A DNA stretch of 64,000 nucleotides from Clonostachys chloroleuca (Eukaryota > Ascomycota > Sordariomycetes > Hypocreales > Bionectriaceae): assembly GCA_037952775.1 (NCBI GenBank), contig JBANAY010000004.1, forward strand, positions 10,788,001-10,852,000, read 5' to 3'. Positions 21,738 to 32,347 of this stretch are shown piece by piece. The notes beneath the pieces were generated by a model, which was not told the origin of the DNA, searched no databases, and was given only the letters and a program-made list of their open reading frames with translations. The translations under genes were made by a program, and so were the position numbers. Each line of letters begins with the position of its first letter. The first letter of the stretch is position 1.

Positions 21738-22850
21738 ATGTCCGAATCCGCCGCCGCTGCCGCCGCCGAGGCTGCCTCCACCGCCATGCCCCAGTCTGAC
21801 AACGCCGAGGTTGACGAGATCGCAAAGGCCGGTGTCAAGGTCGCTGCTTACATGGTCACTCTCGCCCTGACTGTTCTCCCCGGCATCATCATCGCCATCC
21901 TGGCTTTCGTTGCTTTCTTCAAGATCAAGCGCAGGGGTGATCACGCTCGTGCAGGTGTTCCGTGGTTCAAGGCTGCTGGCGGTCTTGCGTGCCTGTACGT
22001 ATCTCTCCAGTTTCCATCAAAGGGTTGTAAACTGACTTAATTCGTTTCTGCAGTTGGATTCTCTTCGCTATCATCGGTCCCATTTTGATGGTTGTTGTCT
22101 TCGCCAAGAGGGACAAGGAGGACGGCAACGACTCATGGGTTCTCCAGGCTCAGCAGTTCCCTCTGCTGACTGACATGTTCATGTACCTCGTCTTCTCTCT
22201 CCTCCTCGTCGCTCAGATGGAGTTCGCCGTCGGCCTCAAGTACGTCTGCACCATCTCGCGCGAGGAAAACGTCGCCAGCTTTGTCCAGGGCACCTCGCGC
22301 CGACCTCGCGCCGTCGCCGTCATCTGCTTCCTCCTGACCTTCCTCCTCAACATCGGTCTTCTGGTCAGCTCTGAGCTCCACTACTCCGGCAAGACCTCCT
22401 CCAAGCCCATGGTCGTCATGGACATGATCCTTAACTTCTTCCTGTTCTTCTGGGCTGTTGGATCTCTGGTGCACACCGCTGTTCAGCCCCGTGCCCAGTC
22501 CCACAAGTCGGTAAGTCTACATACTCCTAAATACCCCTCCCCCTTTTGTCTTGACTAGTGCTGACAAGTTTGACTAGCTCCGTGGTCTCCTCGTTGCCCT
22601 CGGTGTCATGACCATGCTCCGACACCTGTGCTTCGGCCTCGTCAGCGGCGCCCTGAACATCGCCCTCCGAAAGGTCGGCGCCGGCCAGGTCAACACCGTC
22701 TCCACCAGCTTCCGATCTTGCTTCGGTGCCTTCTCCTTCGTCATCACACAGGGTCTGGCCTACGGCGCCGTCAATAAGCTCCGCGGCGGTCTCTGGGCCA
22801 ACGACGCCATCGCCACCGCCAAGCTCGGCCACGACGAGGAGGAGGACTAA
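21738..22850 (+). CDS. Seven-segment membrane protein, unknown function
   Basis: Three exons, 21738-21994, 22054-22510 and 22578-22850, join in frame to 328 residues. The N-terminus is an acidic, alanine-rich tail (SESAAAAAAEAAS). Seven hydrophobic segments follow at about 35-60, 78-100, 116-137, 162-182, 196-219, 237-262 and 275-298, with a short acidic tail DEEED. Codon use is strongly biased to C-ending codons, as in highly expressed fungal genes, and the preceding leader is pyrimidine-rich. I do not recognise a named family with certainty. The topology recalls fungal seven-helix proteins, but no retinal lysine, PTH11 cysteine pattern or transporter motif is evident. It could be a receptor-like or structural membrane protein; function is unassigned. 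Confidence 0.85.
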
Positions 22851-25800
22851 GTTCCTTCATCCCCATCGTGCTTTGGCATGCGCAGTTTTGAACCTTCACT
22901 TCAGAGAATAGCACCTTTTAAGAAAACAACTTGGAATGGACCCTTTTATGCCGGGAGGGTAGGACCCAGGACCATGTATGACGGCGTTTGTGGATTTTGT
23001 AGCGTTTGAAAGGGAAGCATAATATTGCTTATCTTGGAATTATTTATTAATCAAGGTACGAAGTATCGACAAGAAAGAAAGAATAGAATGAATAACAGAA
23101 TTATGCAAACAACTCTATGTTCCGAGACTGACGCCGATGAGTGATTGTTCCTGATTAACTTGACGTAGTGATTTCCATGTGATCGACTGTAGCTTGTGTC
23201 CCCCTTGTCGAGGAGAGGAGATACTTAGCCCATTCTGCACGCTGGGAAAACGTTCATAGAGCTCTGTCACTGCGCACTTGCACGCAGATGCCCATGGGTC
23301 GTTTATTTGTTCCGTCTTGGCTCAATGAGCTTGAACACAGACAGCTATCTAGCCGTAGAATCTCCCCTGAGTTTTACATAGCTGACCAGAAGCTTTCTGT
23401 CTCGCTGAATTCTAATACCCATCCACTATGGGATGGGACAGTGGTTTGCTGGAGACGGATATAGAAGTCGACGAGTTTGGACTACTGATCATGAGGGATT
23501 CGGGTGGCGTGTGGCATTATCGATACCTACAATGATGAATTTGGGATGTAGGTGCAAAGCCACATAGTTCGTCTCTCTAGCCGGTTGTTCTTGGGAAGCA
23601 CTCTACTTACTGCGGCAGCAGTCAAGCCTACCATCTCCTCTACAGCCTTTTCACGATGGGAACATTGTCTTGGATGGTCATGCTTGGTTATATGTTGTTC
23701 TTGTCTCATTATCTTGAGATGTCGGGTATGGCATCTTCTATTGTTGCTCTTAATTTTATACTCGAACTCTCTTTCGTATAGTGTTCTTGTGAATCGACAG
23801 TTCTGGGAATCTGCAAGATATGGTACAGTTGAAGAGATTTCCCACAGCGGATCAGATCAGTCGGCAGGCATAGTTGAAGGGTCCGACTATCGAGAGGGGC
23901 AGGATGGAGTGCTGGTGCCACGGGGCCCCCTTTCCCTGAGATAACCTGTTGCTCAAGAACAGCCTTCACCCAGTTTGCTACCTCCTCGGTCCGTCTCCTG
24001 TACCAAGTTAAAGCAACAAACGTGAAGAACAAGGTCCACGCCGCAAACCAATTTCCCCAACCAACTCCCCCGCTCCAAATCAGTCCCCACCGTCTCAGCT
24101 ACCTTGTCGGCTTCATCGCCTTCTTCAGCTTCTTCTGGGATCGTTGCCCCTTGCCCTCCCCAGGGATCCCTGCCAAGGGATTCCCTGAGGTAAAACAAAC
24201 AACAACAACAGCAGCAGCAGCAGCAGAAGCAGCAATAACAGCAGCAGCAGCAATAACAGCAGCAGCAACAGCAACAGCCACCGCGAAAGGTTTCTCTAGA
24301 AGAGTATCCCATGTCTACACGAGCGTATCCAGAGCGAGATGCGTCCATCGCAGACAGTATTGGTGGTCGAGGAGGAGTTTGCCAGTTTCTTTGTGTGCCG
24401 CACAAAGGTATTCTTGGTGTAGAAGTTTGGAACTAGGTTAAAAGCGAACTGTTAGCCTTCGGGGAATATCCAAGTCAAAAGAATCCACGGAGGCGGCTCA
24501 CGGGGTGGCATACCTACCAGACGATCACCGTGTCGAGAGCCGGTCTCACTGTGAGGTTGAGAAGCCTTTCTATTGATGCTATCCTCTCCCGTACCGAGTC
24601 GTAGACAATTTGGGTTCTGGTTGAGAGAAAGAAGATGGCGTTGCTGAATAGTATTCCGGTTCTGTGAAACTAAGACTGTGAGATGTAGGGAAGAAAAGGA
24701 GCGACTTGAAGAAGTAGGCGAGGTTCGATAAAAGTATCAAAACGAGGGCCCCTTTCAAAATTGCTCAGCAGCCAATCAATTGGACGGATATTTTCCACAG
24801 GTGCACTGGGTTCAATAGTTGCCTCAGGTTGGTAGCCTACGTGCTGTAGGTAGCACCTGCCGAGGTCCGGTACCGTTAAACACCTTGTTCAGGAGCGTAC
24901 ACGGTCAGAATTGCCGCAAAGGAGACAACATAAGTTCAGAACCTGAGTAGCAACCGCCTGCGAGTTCCAACAAGAAGCACTTTCTTTCTCCTACAATTAT
25001 TCGTCAACATCACTACCTACCAACAAACAGTGGACTACAACTAACTTCTAGACATCCGGAAACCTTCAAGTCCATGAGGTTCCGTCATTTACCTTTCCTG
25101 TACAAAACCGAACGCACGTCCGTGATGGACTCCTAGGTCGGCCCTAGGAGATCCGACATATAAGGTACTCCTGAATCAAAGCCCTGCCCCAGCTGGTAAG
25201 TCATTTTTCACTTCGCGGCCAACTGATGGTTAGGTGTCTAGGCTAAAGCTGGATTTCGGAACTCCGGACCCTGTGTTTCTACCTGCTAGCCCTCGAATTC
25301 TCTCAGCCTTCAGTTTGCTAACCCTTTCCAATAGAAGGGGTGTGTACCCCCTCGTAGGAGTAGACTCTTCCGAGCAGAGGAGAAACTCCATCCTGGAATT
25401 GGAGGAGTTGGACTGAGGACTTTGGTTCTTACCATGTGAGCACCTCGTTTCATCTATCTTCAGTTTTTAGTCTATGCGGAAGTTGATCTTTACTTGTGTT
25501 ACAGGCATCAGCGAGCCGGTCGTAAAGGCCTTCGATCCATCCAAACCCCCGCTGGTTTTGCCGACGATTGGTTACTAGTCACGAGTCTGTCAAGATCTTC
25601 CCCCGAGGAGTCAGAGAAACCTTATTATGCGACGGAGCCCGTAGCTCAAGACTAGGAGAGCCCAGAGTTCTCGTCGCAGCATACGCCTCCCAGCTCGGAG
25701 GCATATCGAGCAACTTCGCATGCGAGCCATCGACCGGCTATCTAGCGCTGGCGAGAGTAGGACTGGCCCCGGACTGGCCTGAGTGCCCATATCCGTACTA

Positions 25801-28320
25801 GGGAAGTGGCCTGATTCATGGTGGATAAGGAGCACTGAGTTCAAGTGTTTGCAAGAGATGAATGCTTGCAAGAGATGGAATATTTGGGAATTCCCGCAAA
25901 GTTGATTAATGTTGTGTGGGACAATACCGGAGATATCTACTTTTGGGCATTGGAGATAATAATAAAGGGCGCGTAAACTTACGACATAGCTAGCAGTTCT
26001 TGCACAGACAGCCAATCTCCGAATTTCTTTCTTGTAGCTCGGTGCCTTGCCAGCGTCTTGCTTTCCCTCACACATAAACTGTCAATGAAGGGTTTTGTTG
26101 TAGTGTAATGGCAGCTATGACGAGACATCTGGAGATAACTGACAAGCTACGGATAGGTATCATTGAACTAATACAGGGCAAGTGCGGGCGTGTTGTGTCC
26201 CTGCCTCCAGGTCACGTCTATCCACCATTGTCCTTCTCACCGCCTGCCGACCGGCAATAACCTGCACTAGGAGTACAGGGCAGTATTTCTGTCCATTTCA
26301 TTGATCTTTATTCTCTACCTGCTTGGTGTACAATCTATAATCTCTCGAAATGTCGGCCAACTGATATCTTTGCTCATGCAAGCCTCCTTACCTAGAAGCG
26401 TTTTCCCAATACCTCGCCTCGCATAACAAAGCAAACGCTGCCGATGTTACTCATGGAGATATCAATATTGTCAATACTTTACCGGTACGCTCCAGGACTT
26501 GTCCGATGATTTCACGCAAGTATACTTGGAACTGACACGGGAGAAATGATTGACAGCTAAGCCTCTGTTGACCGACTTGATCTCCCCGAAGCCTCGTCAT
26601 GCCCCCGCGCTGTTGTGATCTCTCCGACGCTCTCCAGCGTGAGCTTCCATCGACCCGTGGCCGAGATCCGCATCCGTGGACGAAGCCTCTATAATAGACG
26701 GAATCAAGCATTCTCAAATTGAAAGCAGGAGCACAGTACCTTACTTCGCTCTATTGGGCTTCGAGCTACCGCTTAGCTCGAGGACAAGACTTACACGGAT
26801 GGCTGTTCAATGGTACCGGTGGATACGCTCGTCAGGGGAGTGACAAACTCTACTCGCATTGACAGGTGTAAGCAATGGTCGTGTGGTCGATCGTGCTGCC
26901 TCTCTATACGGTCAGTCTTCTAAGAAATTGATCGTGTGAGATTGCTGACGCTTTCACCTGACTGACCAATCCGGCCCATTCTTCTAAAAGGTGGTGTTGA
27001 CAGGGGCCAGTAACATGACAAAGTGCGAACTCAATCTGTATGCTTTACCTGATACCCAGTACGCAAACGTTACACAATTGTGCTCGCCAAAAGCCACTAA
27101 CCATTTCTTTTCCTGGAAACCGACCGCAGGGCGTCGGCATATGTTGCCCTTTGGCCACAACGGACAATAAGCAGAGGTCCAAACTCATGACACAACGATT
27201 ACCCGATTCGACCTGTCCTAGCGCCATCAGCAGCTATATTTAGGGGCCGAGTCCACTGTAACTGCCATCATGGAGAGCAACACCTAAAAATTACTACGCC
27301 AATCACAGCGATTCTATTCCAGACAACAACAACACCACCAGCCAACACCACCGCGCATCTCAGGCGTGATTACTTTCTGATATTCTCTGCCCGGCCTTTT
27401 GCGCCCTTGTTCGTGCATCACTGAGCTATATGGCAGCAGCAGCCCTTCATTGTGCTTGAAGGTATTGACCCTTATTGGGATATCTCCGCCTACGCCTTCG
27501 ATCGTTGGGCGCGTAAATGAAGACTAACAATATCTTGACCGGGAGGGAGAAGTAGTCTGTTGGGCTGAAGACATAGCAACACGCGGCGCCAACATCCGAC
27601 ATACGCACCCGGGCCCAAGGATCAATAGTTGGTGTTGGTCGTCGGGGATGCCCCTTTTAGCCCATCATCATTTCCTCTTCTCCCGAACCAGGTCCTTAAT
27701 TAGCACACTACCCGAACCCACAGCATTCTAGCGACACCAGGCGGGGGAGAAGAAGAGCTTAGTCGGCGACTGGTCCACCCCCAGCTCGAGTCTCTCCACG
27801 ACAGGACGTGGCTCCCGACGCCCCGAAGCTCTGGTACACCGGCAGGCCCGACTTGCTTCCTTCTTGCTATTTTCAACCACGTTACATCCCAGATCTGCTC
27901 AAGCACATGGGCCCCGACGATGAGATGAGCCGGGAAGCCAAAACGCGACGGCCCTGTTCTTGGCACATCATAAAACATCCACAGAACCCTGAAAAGAAGG
28001 CTCTAGATGTGGCTTAGTGCGTTCCATGTTCAGTGCCCCCAGAGTGACCAATCAAGCTCAGACCAGGATCTTTCGAATTGGATGGGTTGACTCATTTCCA
28101 TAATTGGGTGGCCCTAGGGCCAGTTCCCCCTAAAATTAGAAGCAAATCCTGACGCTTCGGCCAGCAGATCCCTAAAAACTCGGGCCATACATAGATAGAA
28201 ACACGGTCCGCCGTTGCGATGGGCACAATGTTAAGCCGCGGAAGACCCTCAAAGAGGTAGCTGGGGTCGATTGAACCGTTTCATGTTTCCAACCCAATCT
28301 CAACGAGCGCACCATGCAAC
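22851..28320. other. Long intergenic region, no gene supported
   Basis: These 5.5 kb hold only short overlapping frames. Minus 23953-24405 translates a CAG/CAA repeat into cysteine runs and is not credible. The frame at 25611-26075 (minus) has no domain. Around 25230-25800 (plus) several frames look weakly coding but disagree with one another. A frame ending at 28017 (plus) reads like protein after a CAG acceptor at 27804, yet I recognise nothing. The region may contain decayed genes or untranslated RNAs that sequence reading cannot show. Confidence 0.4.
24195..24279. repeat. CAG/CAA trinucleotide repeat
   Basis: About 85 bp of interrupted CAG and CAA triplets. It does not lie in a gene I can support; in different frames it would encode Gln/Asn/Ser, Ala/Val or Cys runs. 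It is a simple-sequence repeat, likely polymorphic in length. Confidence 0.75.
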
Positions 28321-30228
28321 ATGTCACTCTTGACACTACCGAACGAGCTGCTGGAGACGATACTGGACTTCGTGCCTAGCAACGCCGACCTGAGTAGCTT
28401 GTGCGCAACCCACTCGACCATATTCAGTGCGGCGGTTGTACATCTCTACGAGAGAAACCACTTGTACGAAAACGGATCCGCGGTGACGTGGGCCGTGAAG
28501 AATGAGCAGCTTGAGACGGTCCAGCGAGCGACCAGTGTTGGAGTCGATATCGTCCGGCTGCACCACCTTACCAGAGCCGCCGCGTTCGGCCAGTTCGACA
28601 TATTCCAATGCCTGTGGGATGCTAAGGCCAGCTATGGCGGCTTCCATAACCTCAACAGGGATGAAGACGGCGGCTGCCCGCTCCTGGCAGGAGTTACCGC
28701 GGGCAACTATCGGATCGTCAAGACGCTGTTGGATACGGAGAGGGTCAACGTCGAAGCTCGTGACGCATCCAGCCTGACCCCCCTGCACATAGCAGCGCAA
28801 AACGCAAACGACAAGCTTGTGAAGCTGCTTTTGGAGCACGGCGCCGACCCCATGGCCTGCGACAGGCAGGGACGCGTCCCCCTTGCGATGGCGGCGGCTC
28901 CACACAACACTCCCACCGTTGCTGTGACGAGGAGCCGAGATAGCATCATGCAGTGCCTGATTCTGCTCCTCGGATACGGAGCCAAGCTCGAGTACAAGGA
29001 GGGTGGTGGGGAGACGGCACTCTACGCAGCGGCAGCCTCCGGGCAATGCGACGCCGTCCACGTCCTCGCCGGCTTCAACGCCGATGTCAACAGTACCGAC
29101 GGAACGGGCCACACGGCTCTGCACACGACGAGCCTCTACCTCGGGAAGCTTGAAATGACGCGCATGCTTCTCTTCCACGGCGCCGACCCGAACATATTGA
29201 ACTGGGATAGGCAGAATGCCCTATGGATGACACGGATGACGAAGGAGCCGGCGCAGATTGCCGAGTTCCTGCTCCAGAACGGCGCCAAGATGGTTGTGGA
29301 CATCAGAAGGAAGACACCGCTTCACAACGCCGGAGCTGTCGGGTCAGCGGACCTCGTGTCGGTCTTGATGTCTCACGGAGCCGATATACACGCGCTGGAC
29401 ATGAACGACTCGACGCCGCTGCATACCGCGGTGGTTGAGCCCAGTTCCAGCGCTGTCATCAAACGGCTGATCCAGTACGGCGCAAACGTGGAGGCAAAGA
29501 ACAACCGAGGCGAGACGCCCCTGGCCTGTGCGATGGAGCACCAGCCTGCACACGTCATAGAGTACATGCTCCAGAAGGGCTCCGACCCCAAGGCAATGAC
29601 GAGATCCGGCGCGCCGGTATTGTTTGAGGCTGTGCGGCGAGAGTCAGTTGAACTGATCAAGATGCTCATCCATTATGGTGCGGATCTGCGAGCAGTGAAT
29701 GCTGAAGGGCAGGGCTTGGTGCAGTGTGCTTGCAAGACTGGAAACCCAGCACTGGTCAAGTTCCTGCTGAGCATCGGGACAGAATTTAACACGGCCGACA
29801 AGAAAGACTGCACCGCGCTGATGACGGCCGTGAAGACGGAGTCTGTCCCCATCATCAGCATGCTCCTGAAGATGGGAGCCAACGTCAGCACGGCGGATAA
29901 GACGAAGACGACGGCCATGCACTTGGCCGCCCAGAGAGGGTCGGTAGTGGTCACGGACATGCTCCTCCGACACCACGCCCCCATCAACCCGAAAGACAGC
30001 CAGAGGCAGACACCACTCAGTATTGCGGCGGCAGCAGGAGATGCGAAGCTGGTCGAGTTTCTCCTGCAGAACGACGCGGACTTTAATATTGCCGATAGCA
30101 AGGGTAACACACCCTTGAAGCTGGCCATGGAGAAAGATCACGAGGAGGTTGTTGACCTCCTAGTCATCAAGGGAGCAACAATCAGGAGTGCGGGACTAAA
30201 AGGTAGCATGAGAAGCTTTTTGAGATAG
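28321..30228 (+). CDS. F-box protein with about 17 ankyrin repeats
   Basis: A single exon of 635 residues. An N-terminal F-box-like stretch (TLPNELLETILDFVPSNADL at residues 5-24, continuing to about 45) precedes an array of roughly 17 ankyrin units from residue 52 to near the C-terminus. Typical repeat cores are TPLHIAAQNANDKLVKLLLEHGAD and TPLSIAAAAGDAKLVEFLLQND. Some units are irregular (one has a long insert near 205-230). Ankyrin repeats bind partner proteins, and the F-box would connect a bound target to Skp1 and an SCF ubiquitin ligase. The target is unknown. Such F-box/ankyrin proteins are expanded in Sordariomycetes. The uniform spacing and the absence of stops indicate an intact gene. 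Confidence 0.92.
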   Translation: MSLLTLPNELLETILDFVPSNADLSSLCATHSTIFSAAVVHLYERNHLYENGSAVTWAVKNEQLETVQRATSVGVDIVRLHHLTRAAAFGQFDIFQCLWDAKASYGGFHNLNRDEDGGCPLLAGVTAGNYRIVKTLLDTERVNVEARDASSLTPLHIAAQNANDKLVKLLLEHGADPMACDRQGRVPLAMAAAPHNTPTVAVTRSRDSIMQCLILLLGYGAKLEYKEGGGETALYAAAASGQCDAVHVLAGFNADVNSTDGTGHTALHTTSLYLGKLEMTRMLLFHGADPNILNWDRQNALWMTRMTKEPAQIAEFLLQNGAKMVVDIRRKTPLHNAGAVGSADLVSVLMSHGADIHALDMNDSTPLHTAVVEPSSSAVIKRLIQYGANVEAKNNRGETPLACAMEHQPAHVIEYMLQKGSDPKAMTRSGAPVLFEAVRRESVELIKMLIHYGADLRAVNAEGQGLVQCACKTGNPALVKFLLSIGTEFNTADKKDCTALMTAVKTESVPIISMLLKMGANVSTADKTKTTAMHLAAQRGSVVVTDMLLRHHAPINPKDSQRQTPLSIAAAAGDAKLVEFLLQNDADFNIADSKGNTPLKLAMEKDHEEVVDLLVIKGATIRSAGLKGSMRSFLR

Positions 30229-30770
30229 GGCGGCTGGAAAAGTGTTTTTTGTTTGACTTTCATTCTTTTTGCATCGGGCGTCAGGGGGCGGAAGCATAGA
30301 GCGACGGGGGCATTGGGCGGCGTTTGATCAGCGATTGCATATATACCGATAATGTTTTAGGTTCACTTTGCTGTAAAACAATAAGATAGACATAGACATA
30401 ACTCGTTATTATATTTCTTCTGACTTTAGCCTATCACGTACTCTACGCTGTAGGTGGCCGAGAAAAGTTAGTCGACGAGAGTTGGTGAGCCACAAAGCTT
30501 GGTGTTTTACCTTCGCCGCCCAAACACAATAAACGCCATTATCGCCGGCTTTTTTCTCTGACACTCTGCGTCAACATCAACCCAGCCGAGTATAAACGCT
30601 TTTCTAAAGCGTCATAGGTATGATTACCGGCAAACCAACCAAAGTGACTTTTTTACTGCACATCTTCCATCGCCTGCCATACTGGAGATACTGGCATTGA
30701 GGCTCAGGTGCTCCGTCAGTTCTAGTTCCACCAGACTTTTTACCGGTTCACTCACGCGAAGAAAGGAATC
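30229..30770. other. Intergenic between two plus-strand genes
   Basis: No frame or repeat of note. It contains the 3' flank of the ankyrin gene and the promoter of the exonuclease-like gene. Confidence 0.5.
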
Positions 30771-31625
30771 ATGGGCAAGAAATCTCTTAAGTTAAACAAT
30801 CTCGAAATCTCGAAAAGCGGGCTGCGTGTTCTCCAAGAAGCACTTGGGCTTGACGGGCCTCATTCCACTTGCCCCATCTTGCTCGCGATGGATTTTGAAC
30901 ATACCCAGAATTTCATGAATGGGTTTCCTCATAACGAAACAGGCCAGGTCAGCCTCGCGACTCTCGACACGAGAAGGTTGCATACGTCCCCGCTAGAAGA
31001 ACTGATATCGACACACAGCCTAGTCTCAGGTTTTTCCTCCTACATATCCAAGGTGTCAAACAGGGTTATTTTCGGAGAGACAACGGTCGTCAAACCAGCT
31101 GAGATCTTACAAAAGATCCAGAGCCTCATTCCTAGCGATCGTGAAATCATCCTAATCGGACACGGTGTGCGCGCAGAACTCGGTATATTAGAGACGCTGG
31201 GCTTCACCTTCTCACGCATATGTAGCATCATCGATACGCCTGATGTTGCCCGAGAGGTCCTCGGGTCTCCCAACTACAAACTCAAGAAGTTGCTGAAAAC
31301 GCTTGGCTGCCCGCGCGACTGGTTACATACCGCTGGGAACGATGCTCATTTCACGCTGAGGGCCGAGTTGCTACTGGTAGCCCGCGATTTCCCCGACCAC
31401 GACCATCCCACGATTGACATCTTGAGAAGCATTGCGATGGAACCGCTAGCCCACCAGGTACGGGCCGAAGCCAGGGCGGCAACAAGAGAGGAAAGGAAGA
31501 TTGCACGCCTAAACAGCAGGAAGTACCAATCCCAGTTTTGGACCGATGAGCAGAAAGCTGAGCTTCGTGCTCAGCGTGCGGCCAAGAAGGCTCAACCAGA
31601 GGTGGATATCTGGAATCTCTCATGA
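30771..31625 (+). CDS. DEDDh 3'-5' exonuclease-like protein (Gfd2/YDR514C-type)
   Basis: A single exon of 284 residues. The fold of RNase H-like exonucleases is indicated by an acidic pair in LLAMDFEHT (Asp41, Glu43), a middle strand/helix with LIGHGVRAELGIL (128-140), IIDTPDVARE (153-162) and the C-terminal catalytic-like HTAGNDAHFTLRA (His186, Asp191). This arrangement matches the fungal Gfd2/YDR514C-like family, relatives of exonucleases with mRNA-linked functions. The actual substrate is not known. A charged, coiled tail (about 230-280, rich in Arg/Ala/Lys/Glu) follows the nuclease domain and may bind nucleic acid or a partner. All expected acidic residues seem present, so activity is plausible. 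Confidence 0.8.
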   Translation: MGKKSLKLNNLEISKSGLRVLQEALGLDGPHSTCPILLAMDFEHTQNFMNGFPHNETGQVSLATLDTRRLHTSPLEELISTHSLVSGFSSYISKVSNRVIFGETTVVKPAEILQKIQSLIPSDREIILIGHGVRAELGILETLGFTFSRICSIIDTPDVAREVLGSPNYKLKKLLKTLGCPRDWLHTAGNDAHFTLRAELLLVARDFPDHDHPTIDILRSIAMEPLAHQVRAEARAATREERKIARLNSRKYQSQFWTDEQKAELRAQRAAKKAQPEVDIWNLS

Positions 31626-32343
31626 TGGAAATATCACTGTGGTGGGTTTGATATACAGACCACCGTCTTTAGAGAGCGGAGGCGGTGAAAATGTAGCTAA
31701 GGAGTTCACTTTTTTGTGAGCTAGGTAGTGAGAACGCATCTGCTTGCTATCTAAGTACATGTTTGTGGCTGGCTACTGCATTTTGATGTGCCGTCGGCAC
31801 TAGCTGTAGACTCATCCAAGCATTTAACTACCCAGATAGCTCAAGTCTTTTCTCATCAGTCATTTCTTCAACATACAGTCGGTCGATCCTACAGCAGATC
31901 TAGTAGATCTGGTTTTTTGTTACTTGTCCTTCCAAGATTCAGCGGGCACCTAGCCAGCTCAAGTTTGTTCTCCTCGTAGTTGCTCATCAGCCAAATGGCA
32001 TCACAGCAGATTCACTTCATTTTCCCATGCCCTCTTCCCAGGGTATCGTAGCTCAAAGGTGTTGATCCTTTTCAAGCATCGAGCGCTCACTGCGCAATAT
32101 CTTTCCGTTCGTTCCGTTCCTGTCGAGTAATCCTTTAAAAACGCGAGGCAAAGCCGTCGGAGCGCCACTGCCTTGTCAAAACTGCGCGATATCATTCCGT
32201 TTCTGTCGATTGATCCTTCAAATATGCCATGCAATGCTGTCGTAGAGCAACTACCTTCTTAAAACTGCGCAATATTGGTCCGTTCCTGTCGATAACTCCT
32301 ACAAAAATCACCAATGCAACGCGCTTGAAGGGAAGCTGCCTCG
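31626..32343. other. Intergenic with a tandem repeat
   Basis: The first 460 bp show nothing. The right part is filled by the ~85-bp tandem repeat described separately, which directly abuts the 3' end of the minus-strand reading frame that stops at 32344. Confidence 0.5.
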
Positions 32344-32347
32344 TTAA
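32091..32347. repeat. Three-copy imperfect tandem repeat, ~83-92 bp unit
   Basis: Copies begin with ctgcgcaatat or ctgcgcgatat at about 32090, 32182 and 32265. Each continues with a ttccgttcctgtcga-like core and ends ttaaaa or tcaaaa. A partial fourth copy (ttgatccttttcaagc) precedes the first. Similarity is clear by eye but diverged. The repeat reaches to within a few bases of the stop codon at 32344, so it may form the 3' untranslated region of the minus-strand gene. Confidence 0.7.

Noticed and set aside
18059..22850. Secondary-metabolite cluster around the LovD-like enzyme, membrane protein and MFS gene
   Set aside because: No synthase, cytochrome P450 or pathway regulator lies nearby; genes are far apart and unrelated.
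23953..24405. Minus frame with long cysteine runs, and an alternative Ala/Val frame that could be a membrane helix
   Set aside because: Both are translations of the CAG/CAA microsatellite; no consistent start, splice or homology pattern was found.
28336..30141. Long minus-strand frames opposite the ankyrin gene (280 and 165 codons)
   Set aside because: Shadow frames of a GC-rich repetitive coding sequence; the plus strand has clear ankyrin repeats.
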